DNA of 5,022 bases from Polynucleobacter meluiroseus (GCA_943329505.2 CALQED020000120.1:1-5022); one strand, 5' to 3'. Shown: positions 1 to 5,022, numbered from the stretch's first letter. Program-made: numbers and translations. Notes: generated by a model not told the origin, from the letters alone.

Positions 1-237
1 GGCGACAAAAGCTGCTGCCATGCCTGCAGCCCCTTGGAAAAATCGACGACGAGAAACGCCCTGATGCTTAGCCAGTCGTGAGCCTATCTCTTTGAGACGC
101 CTCTCAAACTCTTTTTGCTTAGGTGTTTGAACACTCGGCATAAACTCATCGCTAGAAATCGCTTGCGTTGGAATGGGCGAACGAAATGTAGCAGTTTCCG
201 CAGGAACTAACTTTTCTATCTCATCGGGCGTCATCAT
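1..237 (-). CDS. Tat-exported amidohydrolase-like protein, N-terminus only (partial)
   Basis: Only the first 79 codons are inside the window; the gene runs off the left edge. The N-terminus is hydrophilic for about 60 residues and then shows a twin-arginine motif, S62-R63-R64-R65-F66-F67-Q68, followed by a small hydrophobic stretch (GAAGMAAAFVA). This predicts export of a folded, possibly metal-containing, protein by the Tat system. The unusually long pre-Tat leader, opening M-T-P-D-E-I-E and then F-R-S-P-I-P-T-Q, resembles what I recall of Tat-dependent amidohydrolases (metal-dependent hydrolases with a TIM barrel) in proteobacteria. The catalytic domain is not visible, so the enzyme class is an inference from the leader alone. 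It is the last visible gene of a three-gene operon, 30 bases after the SGNH-like hydrolase. Two ATGs stand in tandem; a GGAG nine bases upstream favours the first (237), with the second (234) possible. The Tat call is firm, the amidohydrolase call moderate. Confidence 0.62.
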   Translation of the reverse strand, partial: MMTPDEIEKLVPAETATFRSPIPTQAISSDEFMPSVQTPKQKEFERRLKEIGSRLAKHQGVSRRRFFQGAAGMAAAFVA

Positions 238-246
238 GATATGAGT

Positions 247-251
247 CTCCT
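247..251 (-). promoter_or_regulatory. Ribosome binding site of the Tat-exported protein
   Basis: AGGAG on the minus strand ends nine bases before the first of two tandem ATG codons and twelve before the second, so it favours the start at 237. It lies in the 30-base gap after the SGNH-like gene. That gap shows no terminator, which fits co-transcription. Confidence 0.7.
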
Positions 252-267
252 ATAGCTATATAAAATC

Positions 268-1074
268 TTAAGGTTTTTGATACTCTTTTACTGTGTCATA
301 TGCTACTTGTTGCAAAAATAAAGCCATTTCTGGATTCAAGCCAGCACTATATTTCAGACCAACTGGCGATCGATTAAAGAGAGTCGCATAGGTTGTTGCT
401 GCCGATAAATAGGTGCCTGCTGCGCTAGGGTGGCGCTTATCAGGGGCATATAACTCTAGGTCTGGCTTTAAAGCGATTGACTTTGCAAAAGCTAAGCCCA
501 CCGGTATCACTAGTACGCCATTATCGTTACCAGCAGATGTATAGGCATCTGCCAGCGGTAATGTCATATCAGGCTTATCTTTATAAGCCCAAGACATAAA
601 GAAAACAGGTACTGATCCATGACGCCTTACGGTGTCACTATGTTTTTTGGCATACTCCGTAAAAACCGATTTCATTTGCGGATGGATGGGACATTGACTG
701 CAATCCATCAAGATCGACACGTCAAATAGAGGCTTTTGTGCTGGATTAATCACCACATTGTTCTGTGCATCAAATGAATACTTACCAATAGCATTAGGCC
801 GAAAATAAGAATCCACATCATGCCAATCAAACCCTGAGCCACTAATTGTGATCATGCTCTGGCGCCATGGAGACCCCTTCATACCCTCCGCCACCATCGG
901 CGCTAAATTGCTGATGATGCCGTTATTGAAATAGAAAAAACTATTGCCAATAAAGGCAGCTGATTTTGGCGTCTCCTTGGGATAGCTTTTAACAGTAGGC
1001 TTGATTTGGGCAAGCGCAATATTTTGTACAAATAATAGACAAAATAAAGTTCCCAATAATTTGCTAATTTTCAT
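268..1074 (-). CDS. Exported SGNH/GDSL-like hydrolase
   Basis: A 268-residue protein with a Sec signal peptide (hydrophobic core LLGTLFCLLFVQNI, likely cut after A-L-A at about residue 22), so it should act in the periplasm or outside the cell. After the signal comes an SGNH-type block I, F-I-G-N-S-F-F-Y-F-N-N-G, with the candidate nucleophile S45. Near the C-terminus lies D212-K-R-H215-P-S-A-A-G-T-Y, the usual Asp-x-x-His block V, followed by the helix that closes this fold. G-N-S replaces the classical G-D-S, as in one branch of the family that opens GNSxxYxNN. A clear GxND block III is absent; the corresponding strand ends in M-D-C125-S-Q-C128. The predicted role is esterase or deacylase; the substrate is unknown. 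It is the middle gene of the operon, 28 bases after the alpha/beta hydrolase. Tandem ATGs exist at 1077 and 1074; AGGA lies only three bases before the first and six before the second, so I prefer 1074. Family call good, activity inferred. Confidence 0.8.
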   Translation of the reverse strand: MKISKLLGTLFCLLFVQNIALAQIKPTVKSYPKETPKSAAFIGNSFFYFNNGIISNLAPMVAEGMKGSPWRQSMITISGSGFDWHDVDSYFRPNAIGKYSFDAQNNVVINPAQKPLFDVSILMDCSQCPIHPQMKSVFTEYAKKHSDTVRRHGSVPVFFMSWAYKDKPDMTLPLADAYTSAGNDNGVLVIPVGLAFAKSIALKPDLELYAPDKRHPSAAGTYLSAATTYATLFNRSPVGLKYSAGLNPEMALFLQQVAYDTVKEYQKP

Positions 1075-1102
1075 CATGCTTCCTAATAATATTTTTTATA
1101 AA

Positions 1103-2074
1103 TTATTGAAATAATTTTGCCAAGAAGGCGTCAATCTCACGGGTCGACTTTTGTGTAGCGGCATCATCGCGTCCAACATGGGGATCTAACTGGACACATG
1201 CGTCAGAGTACAGAAATTCTTGATTGGTTTGAGTATTGACTAAAATTCCTGGTGTCTTTTCTATAATTTTGCAGTCTCTAACAGTCTGCGCACCCTTAGA
1301 AATTACAGGAGGGTTCACTCCTAGAGGGGAATCAAATGAGTGGGGGCCAAAGTCATGCTCCAATAAATCCACATTTTGATTAGCAGCTTTTAATTTACTG
1401 ACGTATGTTTTACAGGCTCCAATCGGGTTGTAATCATCCGCCTTGCCATGATGCAAGCGAATAGGCTTACCAGTGGTTTTATCATCGCCAATATAGGTAG
1501 TGACGCAATCCGCATAAAAAGGAATATGAGCAGCAAATACAGTGCCGCTTTTATTCCACTGCTGATTAAAGCGCTCAACACTGGCAAATAGGGCTGCCTG
1601 CCCTCCTCTTGAGAAGCCCATCATGACAAACTTATTTGAATCTAGTCTTGGATGCTTGGCTAGAATCTCCATTGCCCTATAGCTATCTAAAATCAGATTT
1701 AATCTACCTAACAAAGCTTGATTGGGACCAACTACTGTTAAACCTCTGCCAGTAAAGCCATCTAAACTAAAGGTAGCATATCCCTGACCGAGAAAATGAT
1801 TGGACCAATACTCCACGCCAGGTCCTATGCCACTGGAACCATGAACCAGAAAGATGACTGGTATTTTTTGACTGACCGGTTTTGGTGGAAAGCGTAAGAT
1901 GCCATTCACCGTGACCTCTTTACCATTTTTATCACCCTGTAAAAACTGCTTATCAGTGATGGTTAAAGTCGGTATGGAATAAATTTCTGCGCGCGGTGGG
2001 TAAACGATTTCCGTGGCCGCTTGAACAAACAAGGAAAAGCTTGCCAGGGTGGCAATGAGTAAATACTTCAGCAT
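1103..2074 (-). CDS. Exported dienelactone hydrolase-like alpha/beta hydrolase
   Basis: A 323-residue protein with a Sec signal peptide (MLKYLLIATLASFSLFVQA, cut near residue 19). The alpha/beta-hydrolase fold shows in order: the oxyanion-hole motif H78-G79-S-S-G after strand P-V-I-F-L-V, the nucleophile elbow G-F-S155-R-G-G, a candidate acid at D213/D214 in H-G-K-A-D-D-Y-N-P, and the catalytic His at H245 in D-F-G-P-H-S-F-D. The layout matches the dienelactone hydrolase family, but with Ser rather than the Cys nucleophile of classical ClcD-type enzymes, so a carboxylesterase or lactonase role is more likely. An extra C-terminal segment (about residues 250-310) and four cysteines after the signal (190, 221, 268, 293) could form disulfides in the periplasm. 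It is the first gene of the three-gene operon. An upstream in-frame ATG at 2098 has no ribosome site and would put charged residues before the signal; GGAG seven bases before 2074 decides for the shorter form. The substrate is unknown. Confidence 0.85.
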   Translation of the reverse strand: MLKYLLIATLASFSLFVQAATEIVYPPRAEIYSIPTLTITDKQFLQGDKNGKEVTVNGILRFPPKPVSQKIPVIFLVHGSSGIGPGVEYWSNHFLGQGYATFSLDGFTGRGLTVVGPNQALLGRLNLILDSYRAMEILAKHPRLDSNKFVMMGFSRGGQAALFASVERFNQQWNKSGTVFAAHIPFYADCVTTYIGDDKTTGKPIRLHHGKADDYNPIGACKTYVSKLKAANQNVDLLEHDFGPHSFDSPLGVNPPVISKGAQTVRDCKIIEKTPGILVNTQTNQEFLYSDACVQLDPHVGRDDAATQKSTREIDAFLAKLFQ

Positions 2075-2081
2075 TTGTAGT

Positions 2082-2085
2082 CTCC
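2082..2085 (-). promoter_or_regulatory. Ribosome binding site fixing the alpha/beta hydrolase start at 2074
   Basis: GGAG on the minus strand (within TTTGGAGACTACAA) stands seven bases before the ATG at 2074. The longer in-frame start at 2098 has nothing comparable upstream. The chosen start also gives a normal signal peptide. Confidence 0.75.
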
Positions 2086-2097
2086 AAAGGCGAATCA

Positions 2098-2130
2098 TTA
2101 ACGACTTATTTTAGGTATGAATATCGTTAA
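2098..2130. repeat. Spaced inverted repeat TTAACGA-N19-TCGTTAA, candidate operator
   Basis: TTAACGA at 2098-2104 is perfectly complemented by TCGTTAA at 2124-2130. The arms are seven bases, the spacer 19, and the half-site centres 26 bases apart (about two and a half helical turns). It lies 24 to 56 bases upstream of the hydrolase operon start at 2074, where a promoter is expected, and could be a regulator site. I see no convincing -35/-10 pair in this gap (2075-2160), apart from a TAAAAT-like box between the arms. A seven-base arm can occur by chance in AT-rich DNA, so this is tentative. Confidence 0.35.
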
Positions 2131-2153
2131 AACATCTTACCTCAGGAAACTAC

Positions 2154-2186
2154 AAAAATCATCATTGCCAATGACGAGGCAATGAT
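2154..2186 (-). terminator. Probable intrinsic terminator of the Bug/MmgE operon
   Basis: On the minus strand a perfect nine-base stem (ATCATTGCC against GGCAATGAT; arms 2178-2186 and 2161-2169) with an eight-base loop is followed, after GA, by five T residues (2158-2154). This is the shape of a Rho-independent terminator for transcripts coming from the MmgE/PrpD gene, whose stop codon is about 120 bases upstream. The stem has only four G/C pairs and the T-run is short, so termination may be partial. It separates the two minus-strand operons. The rest of the gap up to 2305 holds no gene I can support. Confidence 0.6.
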
Positions 2187-2305
2187 CAGGCACGGGATTG
2201 AAATCAAGGCACATCATATAGCAGGACAAACCCTAATATCCACCGCAGTAGCCTCCATGACTTTTACATAGCAACTCATTTCAGCACTTCGTATTAGTGA
2301 CCCTT

Positions 2306-3673
2306 TTATAAAACTGCAGTAGCTCGCATCAAAGGAGATATGTCATTTAATTGAGTGATCTTCCAGCACTGATCTAATAATCGACGAGTGGTATCTGCAC
2401 TTAACTTCTTCGAAGTGAGACCTTTGAATTTATTCTCTAGATCCTCATCGCTCATTGGATGAACCAAGCTTCCAAGAGCATCTGAGACATGACATTCAAG
2501 CTGCTTACCATTGCGCAAAACAATCGTGACATACCCTTCTAGTTTACGAACCTGGGGATCAACTTTCACCTCCATTAACGAGCGCAGCTTTTCTACAGCG
2601 GGATTACAAACCACCTCGGTACTGAATTGATCTTCGCCGGCAGCGCCATAAATAATCGCGACTGCCATTGCGTGATAAACACTAAACTTGCCCTCTAAGC
2701 CTGTTCTGGGAGATTTAATACCAGTTAACTCCAGCACCAAGGGGCCAACCGTTGCATGAATAGATGCAATATCTTCCGCTTTTAGTTGATGCTGCTTGCG
2801 CAATTGCAAACAGGCATCAATGACTGCATGGACTACCAAACCACATGCAAATGGTTTATACATATTCTTTGAGATTTCGTACTGCTTCCCAAGATCGGTA
2901 GTAATAACGGCGGGATCAAAACGGCTGGACATCACTTGACCAAAGCCACGTTTCGCTTCTAGAGCGCGAATAGAGCTAGTAAAGCCCTTTTGAGCCATGA
3001 GTGCAGCAGCCATTCCTCCTTGAGCAGCATGCCCTGGATGAAAACTTTTACACATCGTGCCAAACATCTCGCGCAAACCTGAAGATTGGGTTGCTGCGAT
3101 TCCTAGTGCCCAAGTCATTTGTTCAACATTGAGTTTCAGAAGCTTGCCAACAGCTGCTGCAGCCCCAAAGATTCCTGCAGTGCCAGTAATATGCCAGCCA
3201 CGGTCATAATGCTCAGGAAATACCGATAATGCAATTCGTATTTCAGCCTCAACCCCTAATACATAAGCGTGCACCAACTCTTTCCCGCTAAATTGACGCC
3301 ACTCCGCCAGTGCAAAAATTGCTGGCAGCACTGGTGCACTAGGATGTACAGCACGAAAATGAGTATCGTCAAAGTCTAGGACATGAGTGCTAATGCCATT
3401 GATCAAGGCTGCATGCAAAATATCAGCCCTTTCTGAGCGGCCCCAAACCTGTGCCTGTGGGGCTCCAAAAAATGGCTCAAAAGCCTCTACGGCAAATTGG
3501 ACAGTATCGTGTTGGGCAGCACCAATAGCACACCCAAGGCAATTAATAATTGCTCTAGAAGCTTCCTTCACGACATCACTTGGCAAATCTTCATACTTAG
3601 ACTCAACAATGAATTGCGCCAATTGATGCGTTACTTTCGCATCCTCAAGTGCCGCCGGCTTGCTTACATTCAT
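2306..3673 (-). CDS. MmgE/PrpD family protein
   Basis: A 455-residue cytoplasmic protein of usual family length. This family includes 2-methylcitrate dehydratase (PrpD), cis-aconitate decarboxylase and iminodisuccinate epimerase. Motifs in order from the ATG at 3673: N-C-L-G-C-A near 44-49, D100-F-D102-D103-T104-H with H110-P-S, G-W-H161-I-T-G-T-A-G, K209-S-F-H-P-G-H-A-A-Q-G-G, Y-K273-P-F-A-C-G, H282, and G-K-F-S-V-Y333-H-A. The Asp/Thr/His, second His, Lys and later His/Tyr positions follow the order I recall for the cis-aconitate decarboxylase active site, so the enzyme looks intact. The substrate is not determined: most likely a di- or tricarboxylic acid that is dehydrated, decarboxylated or isomerised. 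No prpB or prpC neighbour is seen, which argues against a plain methylcitrate-cycle role. It is coupled to the upstream Bug gene: TGA, one base, ATG. Alternatives are a TTG start at 3682, which has GGGGA at ideal spacing, or a GTG at 3730 extending it by 19 residues. Confidence 0.88.
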   Translation of the reverse strand: MNVSKPAALEDAKVTHQLAQFIVESKYEDLPSDVVKEASRAIINCLGCAIGAAQHDTVQFAVEAFEPFFGAPQAQVWGRSERADILHAALINGISTHVLDFDDTHFRAVHPSAPVLPAIFALAEWRQFSGKELVHAYVLGVEAEIRIALSVFPEHYDRGWHITGTAGIFGAAAAVGKLLKLNVEQMTWALGIAATQSSGLREMFGTMCKSFHPGHAAQGGMAAALMAQKGFTSSIRALEAKRGFGQVMSSRFDPAVITTDLGKQYEISKNMYKPFACGLVVHAVIDACLQLRKQHQLKAEDIASIHATVGPLVLELTGIKSPRTGLEGKFSVYHAMAVAIIYGAAGEDQFSTEVVCNPAVEKLRSLMEVKVDPQVRKLEGYVTIVLRNGKQLECHVSDALGSLVHPMSDEDLENKFKGLTSKKLSADTTRRLLDQCWKITQLNDISPLMRATAVL

Positions 3674-3693
3674 ATCAGTCAATTTGTATCCCC
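3671..3693 (-). promoter_or_regulatory. Stop-start junction with ribosome site, translational coupling of Bug and MmgE/PrpD
   Basis: The Bug stop TGA (3677-3675) is followed by a single T and the ATG of the MmgE/PrpD gene (3673-3671). GGGGA at 3693-3689, inside the end of the Bug gene, is 15 bases from that ATG, which is long, but only six bases from an in-frame TTG at 3682-3680. Either start would be translated by ribosomes finishing the Bug gene. The TTG start would add three residues. Confidence 0.6.
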
Positions 3694-4658
3694 GAGTTTT
3701 TAATAATTTTGCTGTACTTATCAATTTCACTTTTCAAAAAGGCATCGACCTGAGCGGGTGAACCGCTTTTGGGGGTTGCTCCCTGCTTCATTAAATTACT
3801 CTGGATATCGGCCTGCTGAGAAATATCTACCAGCTTTGTATTCAAGGCTTGAATAATATTGCTTGGAGTGCCAGTAGGCGTTAGTAATGCAAACCAAGTC
3901 TCTGATTCAAAATTAGGTAAGCCAGCTTTAGACATGGTTGGAACCTCTGGCAAACTCGCATTACTTTGAAGCCCAGTGATAGCCAGCGCTCGCAAGCCCC
4001 CTGATTGAATATGCGGCAAAACAGATAAGGCATTTGCAAACATCATGGTCACTTGTCCTGCCATGAGATCGTTCAGTGCTGGCGCCGACCCTCGATATGG
4101 TACGTGCTGAATATCGATATGAGCTTGTGCCTTAAACATTTCAGCAGTCAGCTGTGGTGAGCTACCATTACCCGTTGAGGCATAAGTCAGAAGGCCTGGC
4201 TTTGACTTTGCTAGGGCAATCAATTCAGATAATGACTTTGCTGGCACGCTTGGATGAACAACCAACACAAATGGAACCGATGCCATCAATCCAACCGCCT
4301 TAAAATCCTTCTCCGTATTAAACGAAAGATTTTTATATAAGCTTTGACTCAATGCAACTGATGAAGGGGCAGCCAACAAGGTATAACCATCTGGAACAGC
4401 TCTAGCCGCCTCTGCGGCACCAATATTTCCACCGGCACCTGAGCGATTCTCAATAACAAATTGTTGGCCCATTGCTATAGATAATTTGTTTGCAAATAAT
4501 CGGGTCACAATATCCACTCCAGCGCCCGGGGGGAAGGGAACAATAATCTTGACCGGCTTAGTTGGATAAGCTTGTGCGATTGCATTGGACCCCATCAAGG
4601 GACAGAGCATAAAAAATATCGCCAGCAATCGATAAAGATAAGGCTGTATGAAATGCAT
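3675..4658 (-). CDS. Bug/TctC-type tripartite tricarboxylate transporter substrate-binding protein
   Basis: A 327-residue periplasmic binding protein of normal Bug length. A Sec signal peptide (hydrophobic LLAIFFMLCPLMG, cut near A-I-A-Q-A at residues 26-30) precedes the family's hallmark start Y-P-T-K-P-V-K-I-I-V-P-F-P-P-G-A-G-V-D, with the ligand-loop Asp near residue 49. It is followed by E-N-R-S-G-A-G-G-N-I-G, P-D-G-Y-T-L-L and, further on, P-Y-R-G-S-A-P-A-L-N-D-L. Bug proteins bind carboxylates and other small acids; some feed TctAB membrane partners and many are orphans used in uptake or sensing. No tctA or tctB is present here, so this one is an orphan within the window. Its coupling to the MmgE/PrpD gene suggests that it binds the enzyme's substrate or a precursor. 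An in-frame ATG at 4730 would add 24 residues (charged, no ribosome site); GAGGA nine bases before 4658 and the normal signal peptide decide for 4658. The ligand is unknown. Confidence 0.92.
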   Translation of the reverse strand: MHFIQPYLYRLLAIFFMLCPLMGSNAIAQAYPTKPVKIIVPFPPGAGVDIVTRLFANKLSIAMGQQFVIENRSGAGGNIGAAEAARAVPDGYTLLAAPSSVALSQSLYKNLSFNTEKDFKAVGLMASVPFVLVVHPSVPAKSLSELIALAKSKPGLLTYASTGNGSSPQLTAEMFKAQAHIDIQHVPYRGSAPALNDLMAGQVTMMFANALSVLPHIQSGGLRALAITGLQSNASLPEVPTMSKAGLPNFESETWFALLTPTGTPSNIIQALNTKLVDISQQADIQSNLMKQGATPKSGSPAQVDAFLKSEIDKYSKIIKNSGIQID

Positions 4659-4667
4659 TCTTCTAAA

Positions 4668-4672
4668 TCCTC
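4668..4672 (-). promoter_or_regulatory. Ribosome binding site fixing the Bug start at 4658
   Basis: GAGGA on the minus strand (within TTTAGAGGATTTAGAAGA) lies nine bases before the ATG at 4658. The alternative ATG at 4730 is preceded by an A/T-rich run without any Shine-Dalgarno-like sequence. Confidence 0.65.
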
Positions 4673-4678
4673 TAAAGC

Positions 4679-4695
4679 AAAAGACTTTACCCCCA
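4679..4695. repeat. 17-bp near-identical direct repeat, copy 1
   Basis: AAAAGACTTTACCCCCA matches AAAAGACTTTGCTCCCA at 4955-4971 in 15 of 17 positions, in the same orientation, 276 bases apart. The core AAAGACTTT is itself nearly palindromic (AAAG-A-CTTT). This copy overlaps the left arm of the CCCCAATAG inverted repeat in front of the Bug gene. Function unknown; a shared regulator site is one option. Confidence 0.35.
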
Positions 4696-4756
4696 ATAGA
4701 ATACTTTAGGGAAATTTGTCTGGGTTTCATTGAGATTTTTTAGATACCTATTGGGG
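4691..4756. repeat. Widely spaced inverted repeat CCCCAATAG / CTATTGGGG upstream of the Bug operon
   Basis: CCCCAATAG at 4691-4699 is exactly complemented by CTATTGGGG at 4748-4756; 48 bases lie between the arms. The pair brackets the region where the promoter of the Bug/MmgE operon should be, 33 to 98 bases before the start codon. The half-site centres are 57 bases apart, close to five and a half helical turns, a spacing that could serve two bound dimers or a DNA loop. No confident -35/-10 pair was found between the arms. A regulatory role is inference. Confidence 0.4.
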
Positions 4757-4792
4757 ATAATAAAACCATCCGAAGGTAGTCTTGCGACTGCT

Positions 4793-4882
<90 letters not shown>

Positions 4883-4895
4883 GAACCGAGAAATC

Positions 4896-4901
4896 ATTAT
4901 A
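4896..4901 (-). promoter_or_regulatory. -10 box of the tRNA-Ser promoter
   Basis: A perfect TATAAT on the minus strand ends 13 bases before the mature tRNA 5' end, predicting transcription start about six or seven bases upstream of it, with a short leader. No good -35 hexamer is found at 16 to 18 bases upstream. The sequence just ahead reads CTGGC rather than a strict TGn extension, so the -35 side is unassigned. Confidence 0.6.
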
Positions 4902-4954
4902 GCCAGCGATAAATAAAGCCATATAGCTAATGTTGACTTAAAAATGGCTGGCTA
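4900..4954. repeat. Inverted repeat TAGCCAGC / GCTGGCTA over the tRNA promoter
   Basis: TAGCCAGC at 4900-4907 is complemented by GCTGGCTA at 4947-4954, with 39 bases between. The left arm touches the -10 box of the tRNA gene. A nested six-base pair, AGCCAT (4917-4922) with ATGGCT (4944-4949), overlaps the right arm, so the two pairings are mutually exclusive. This may be chance or an operator; no function is assigned. Confidence 0.3.
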
Positions 4955-4971
4955 AAAAGACTTTGCTCCCA
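4955..4971. repeat. 17-bp near-identical direct repeat, copy 2
   Basis: AAAAGACTTTGCTCCCA is the partner of the copy at 4679-4695 (15 of 17 positions). It directly abuts the 34-bp palindrome that starts at 4972. The two copies flank the tRNA-Ser gene. Confidence 0.35.
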
Positions 4972-5005
4972 TAATATAGATATACATCTATGTATATCTA
5001 TATTA
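4972..5005. promoter_or_regulatory. Perfect 34-bp AT-rich palindrome, probable operator of the plus-strand gene
   Basis: TAATATAGATATACAT (4972-4987), a two-base centre CT, then ATGTATATCTATATTA (4990-5005): sixteen of sixteen bases pair. It ends at the first base of the Shine-Dalgarno sequence (AGGA, 5005-5008) of the plus-strand gene starting at 5016, so a protein bound here would sit on its promoter or start region. TATATT at 4999-5004 and TATACA at 4981-4986 inside it could act as -10 boxes. There is no T-run on either strand, so it is not a usual terminator. AT-rich dyads over a promoter are common for dimeric winged-helix repressors such as the ArsR or PadR families; which one acts here is not known. 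Confidence 0.65.
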
Positions 5006-5015
5006 GGATTAACTC

Positions 5016-5022
5016 ATGAATA
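5016..5022 (+). CDS. Start of a plus-strand gene (first two codons only)
   Basis: ATG AAT and one more base are visible before the window ends. AGGA at 5005-5008 lies seven bases upstream, an ideal ribosome-site spacing, and the 34-bp palindrome lies immediately before that. It would be the only plus-strand gene here and is oriented divergently from the tRNA-Ser gene. The product cannot be told; an autoregulated repressor or the target of one is a guess from the palindrome alone. Confidence 0.5.

Noticed and set aside
251..260. Ten-base palindrome TATAGCTATA between the SGNH-like and Tat-protein genes
   Set aside because: Short, AT-rich and inside an operon gap; chance is likely and there is no T-run to suggest a terminator.
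1390..1587. Minus-strand 65-codon open frame inside the alpha/beta hydrolase gene
   Set aside because: It lies entirely within a well-supported gene in another frame, has no ribosome site of note, and its hydrophobic composition is what a shifted frame often gives.
2182..2271. Plus-strand 29-codon frame in the gap between the two operons
   Set aside because: Its start lies in the terminator hairpin, GAGG is only two bases from the ATG, and the peptide shows no recognisable feature. A 14-codon minus-strand frame in the same gap was rejected for similar reasons.
3387..3703. Two plus-strand open frames antisense to the MmgE/PrpD gene (3387-3626 and 3497-3703)
   Set aside because: They are opposite strongly conserved family motifs and look like no known protein; treated as shadows.
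4757..4792. Possible terminator just after the tRNA-Ser gene (short AGTC/GACT and ACC/GGT pairings before TTTTATTAT on the minus strand)
   Set aside because: Stems of only three or four base pairs are too weak to call; read-through from the tRNA into the Bug operon cannot be excluded.
4933..4961. Plus-strand promoter using TTGACT at 4933-4938
   Set aside because: No acceptable -10 box follows at 16 to 18 bases; the nearest AT-rich candidates are too close or too far.

Overview
This 5,022-base window looks like chromosome from a moderate-GC beta-proteobacterium of the Burkholderiaceae, plausibly Polynucleobacter or a close relative. The case rests on a Bug-family periplasmic binding protein paired with an MmgE/PrpD enzyme (typical of Burkholderiales), a roughly mid-40s percent GC impression, and compact minus-strand operons. 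The genus is inference; there is no rRNA or marker gene here to prove it.

Layout, in order of minus-strand transcription (right to left). At the right edge a plus-strand gene just begins (ATG at 5016). A perfect 34-bp AT-rich palindrome (4972-5005) sits directly in front of it. Next on the minus strand are a tRNA-Ser(CGA) gene with encoded CCA (4882-4793) and its TATAAT box. Then comes a two-gene operon: a Bug/TctC-type solute-binding protein (4658-3675) and an MmgE/PrpD-family enzyme (3673-2306). Stop and start are one base apart, so the two are probably translationally coupled. A hairpin with a T-run (2186-2154) probably ends this operon.

The left part is a second tight minus-strand operon with gaps of about 30 bases. 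It encodes an exported dienelactone-hydrolase-like alpha/beta hydrolase (2074-1103), an exported SGNH-like hydrolase (1074-268), and the N-terminus of a Tat-exported protein resembling the amidohydrolase family (237-1, cut by the window edge). All three products carry export signals (two Sec, one Tat), so this reads as a cell-envelope or periplasmic hydrolysis cassette for an unknown ester, lactone or amide substrate. The Bug/MmgE pair would bind a carboxylic acid in the periplasm and process a related acid in the cytoplasm. Whether the two operons serve one pathway cannot be decided from this sequence.

No mobile element, integrase, CRISPR array or toxin-antitoxin gene is visible. The most notable unexplained items are the 34-bp palindrome at the right end, two spaced inverted repeats in front of the two operons (2098-2130 and 4691-4756), and a 17-bp near-identical direct repeat flanking the tRNA. 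No stretch longer than about 235 bases lacks a gene.
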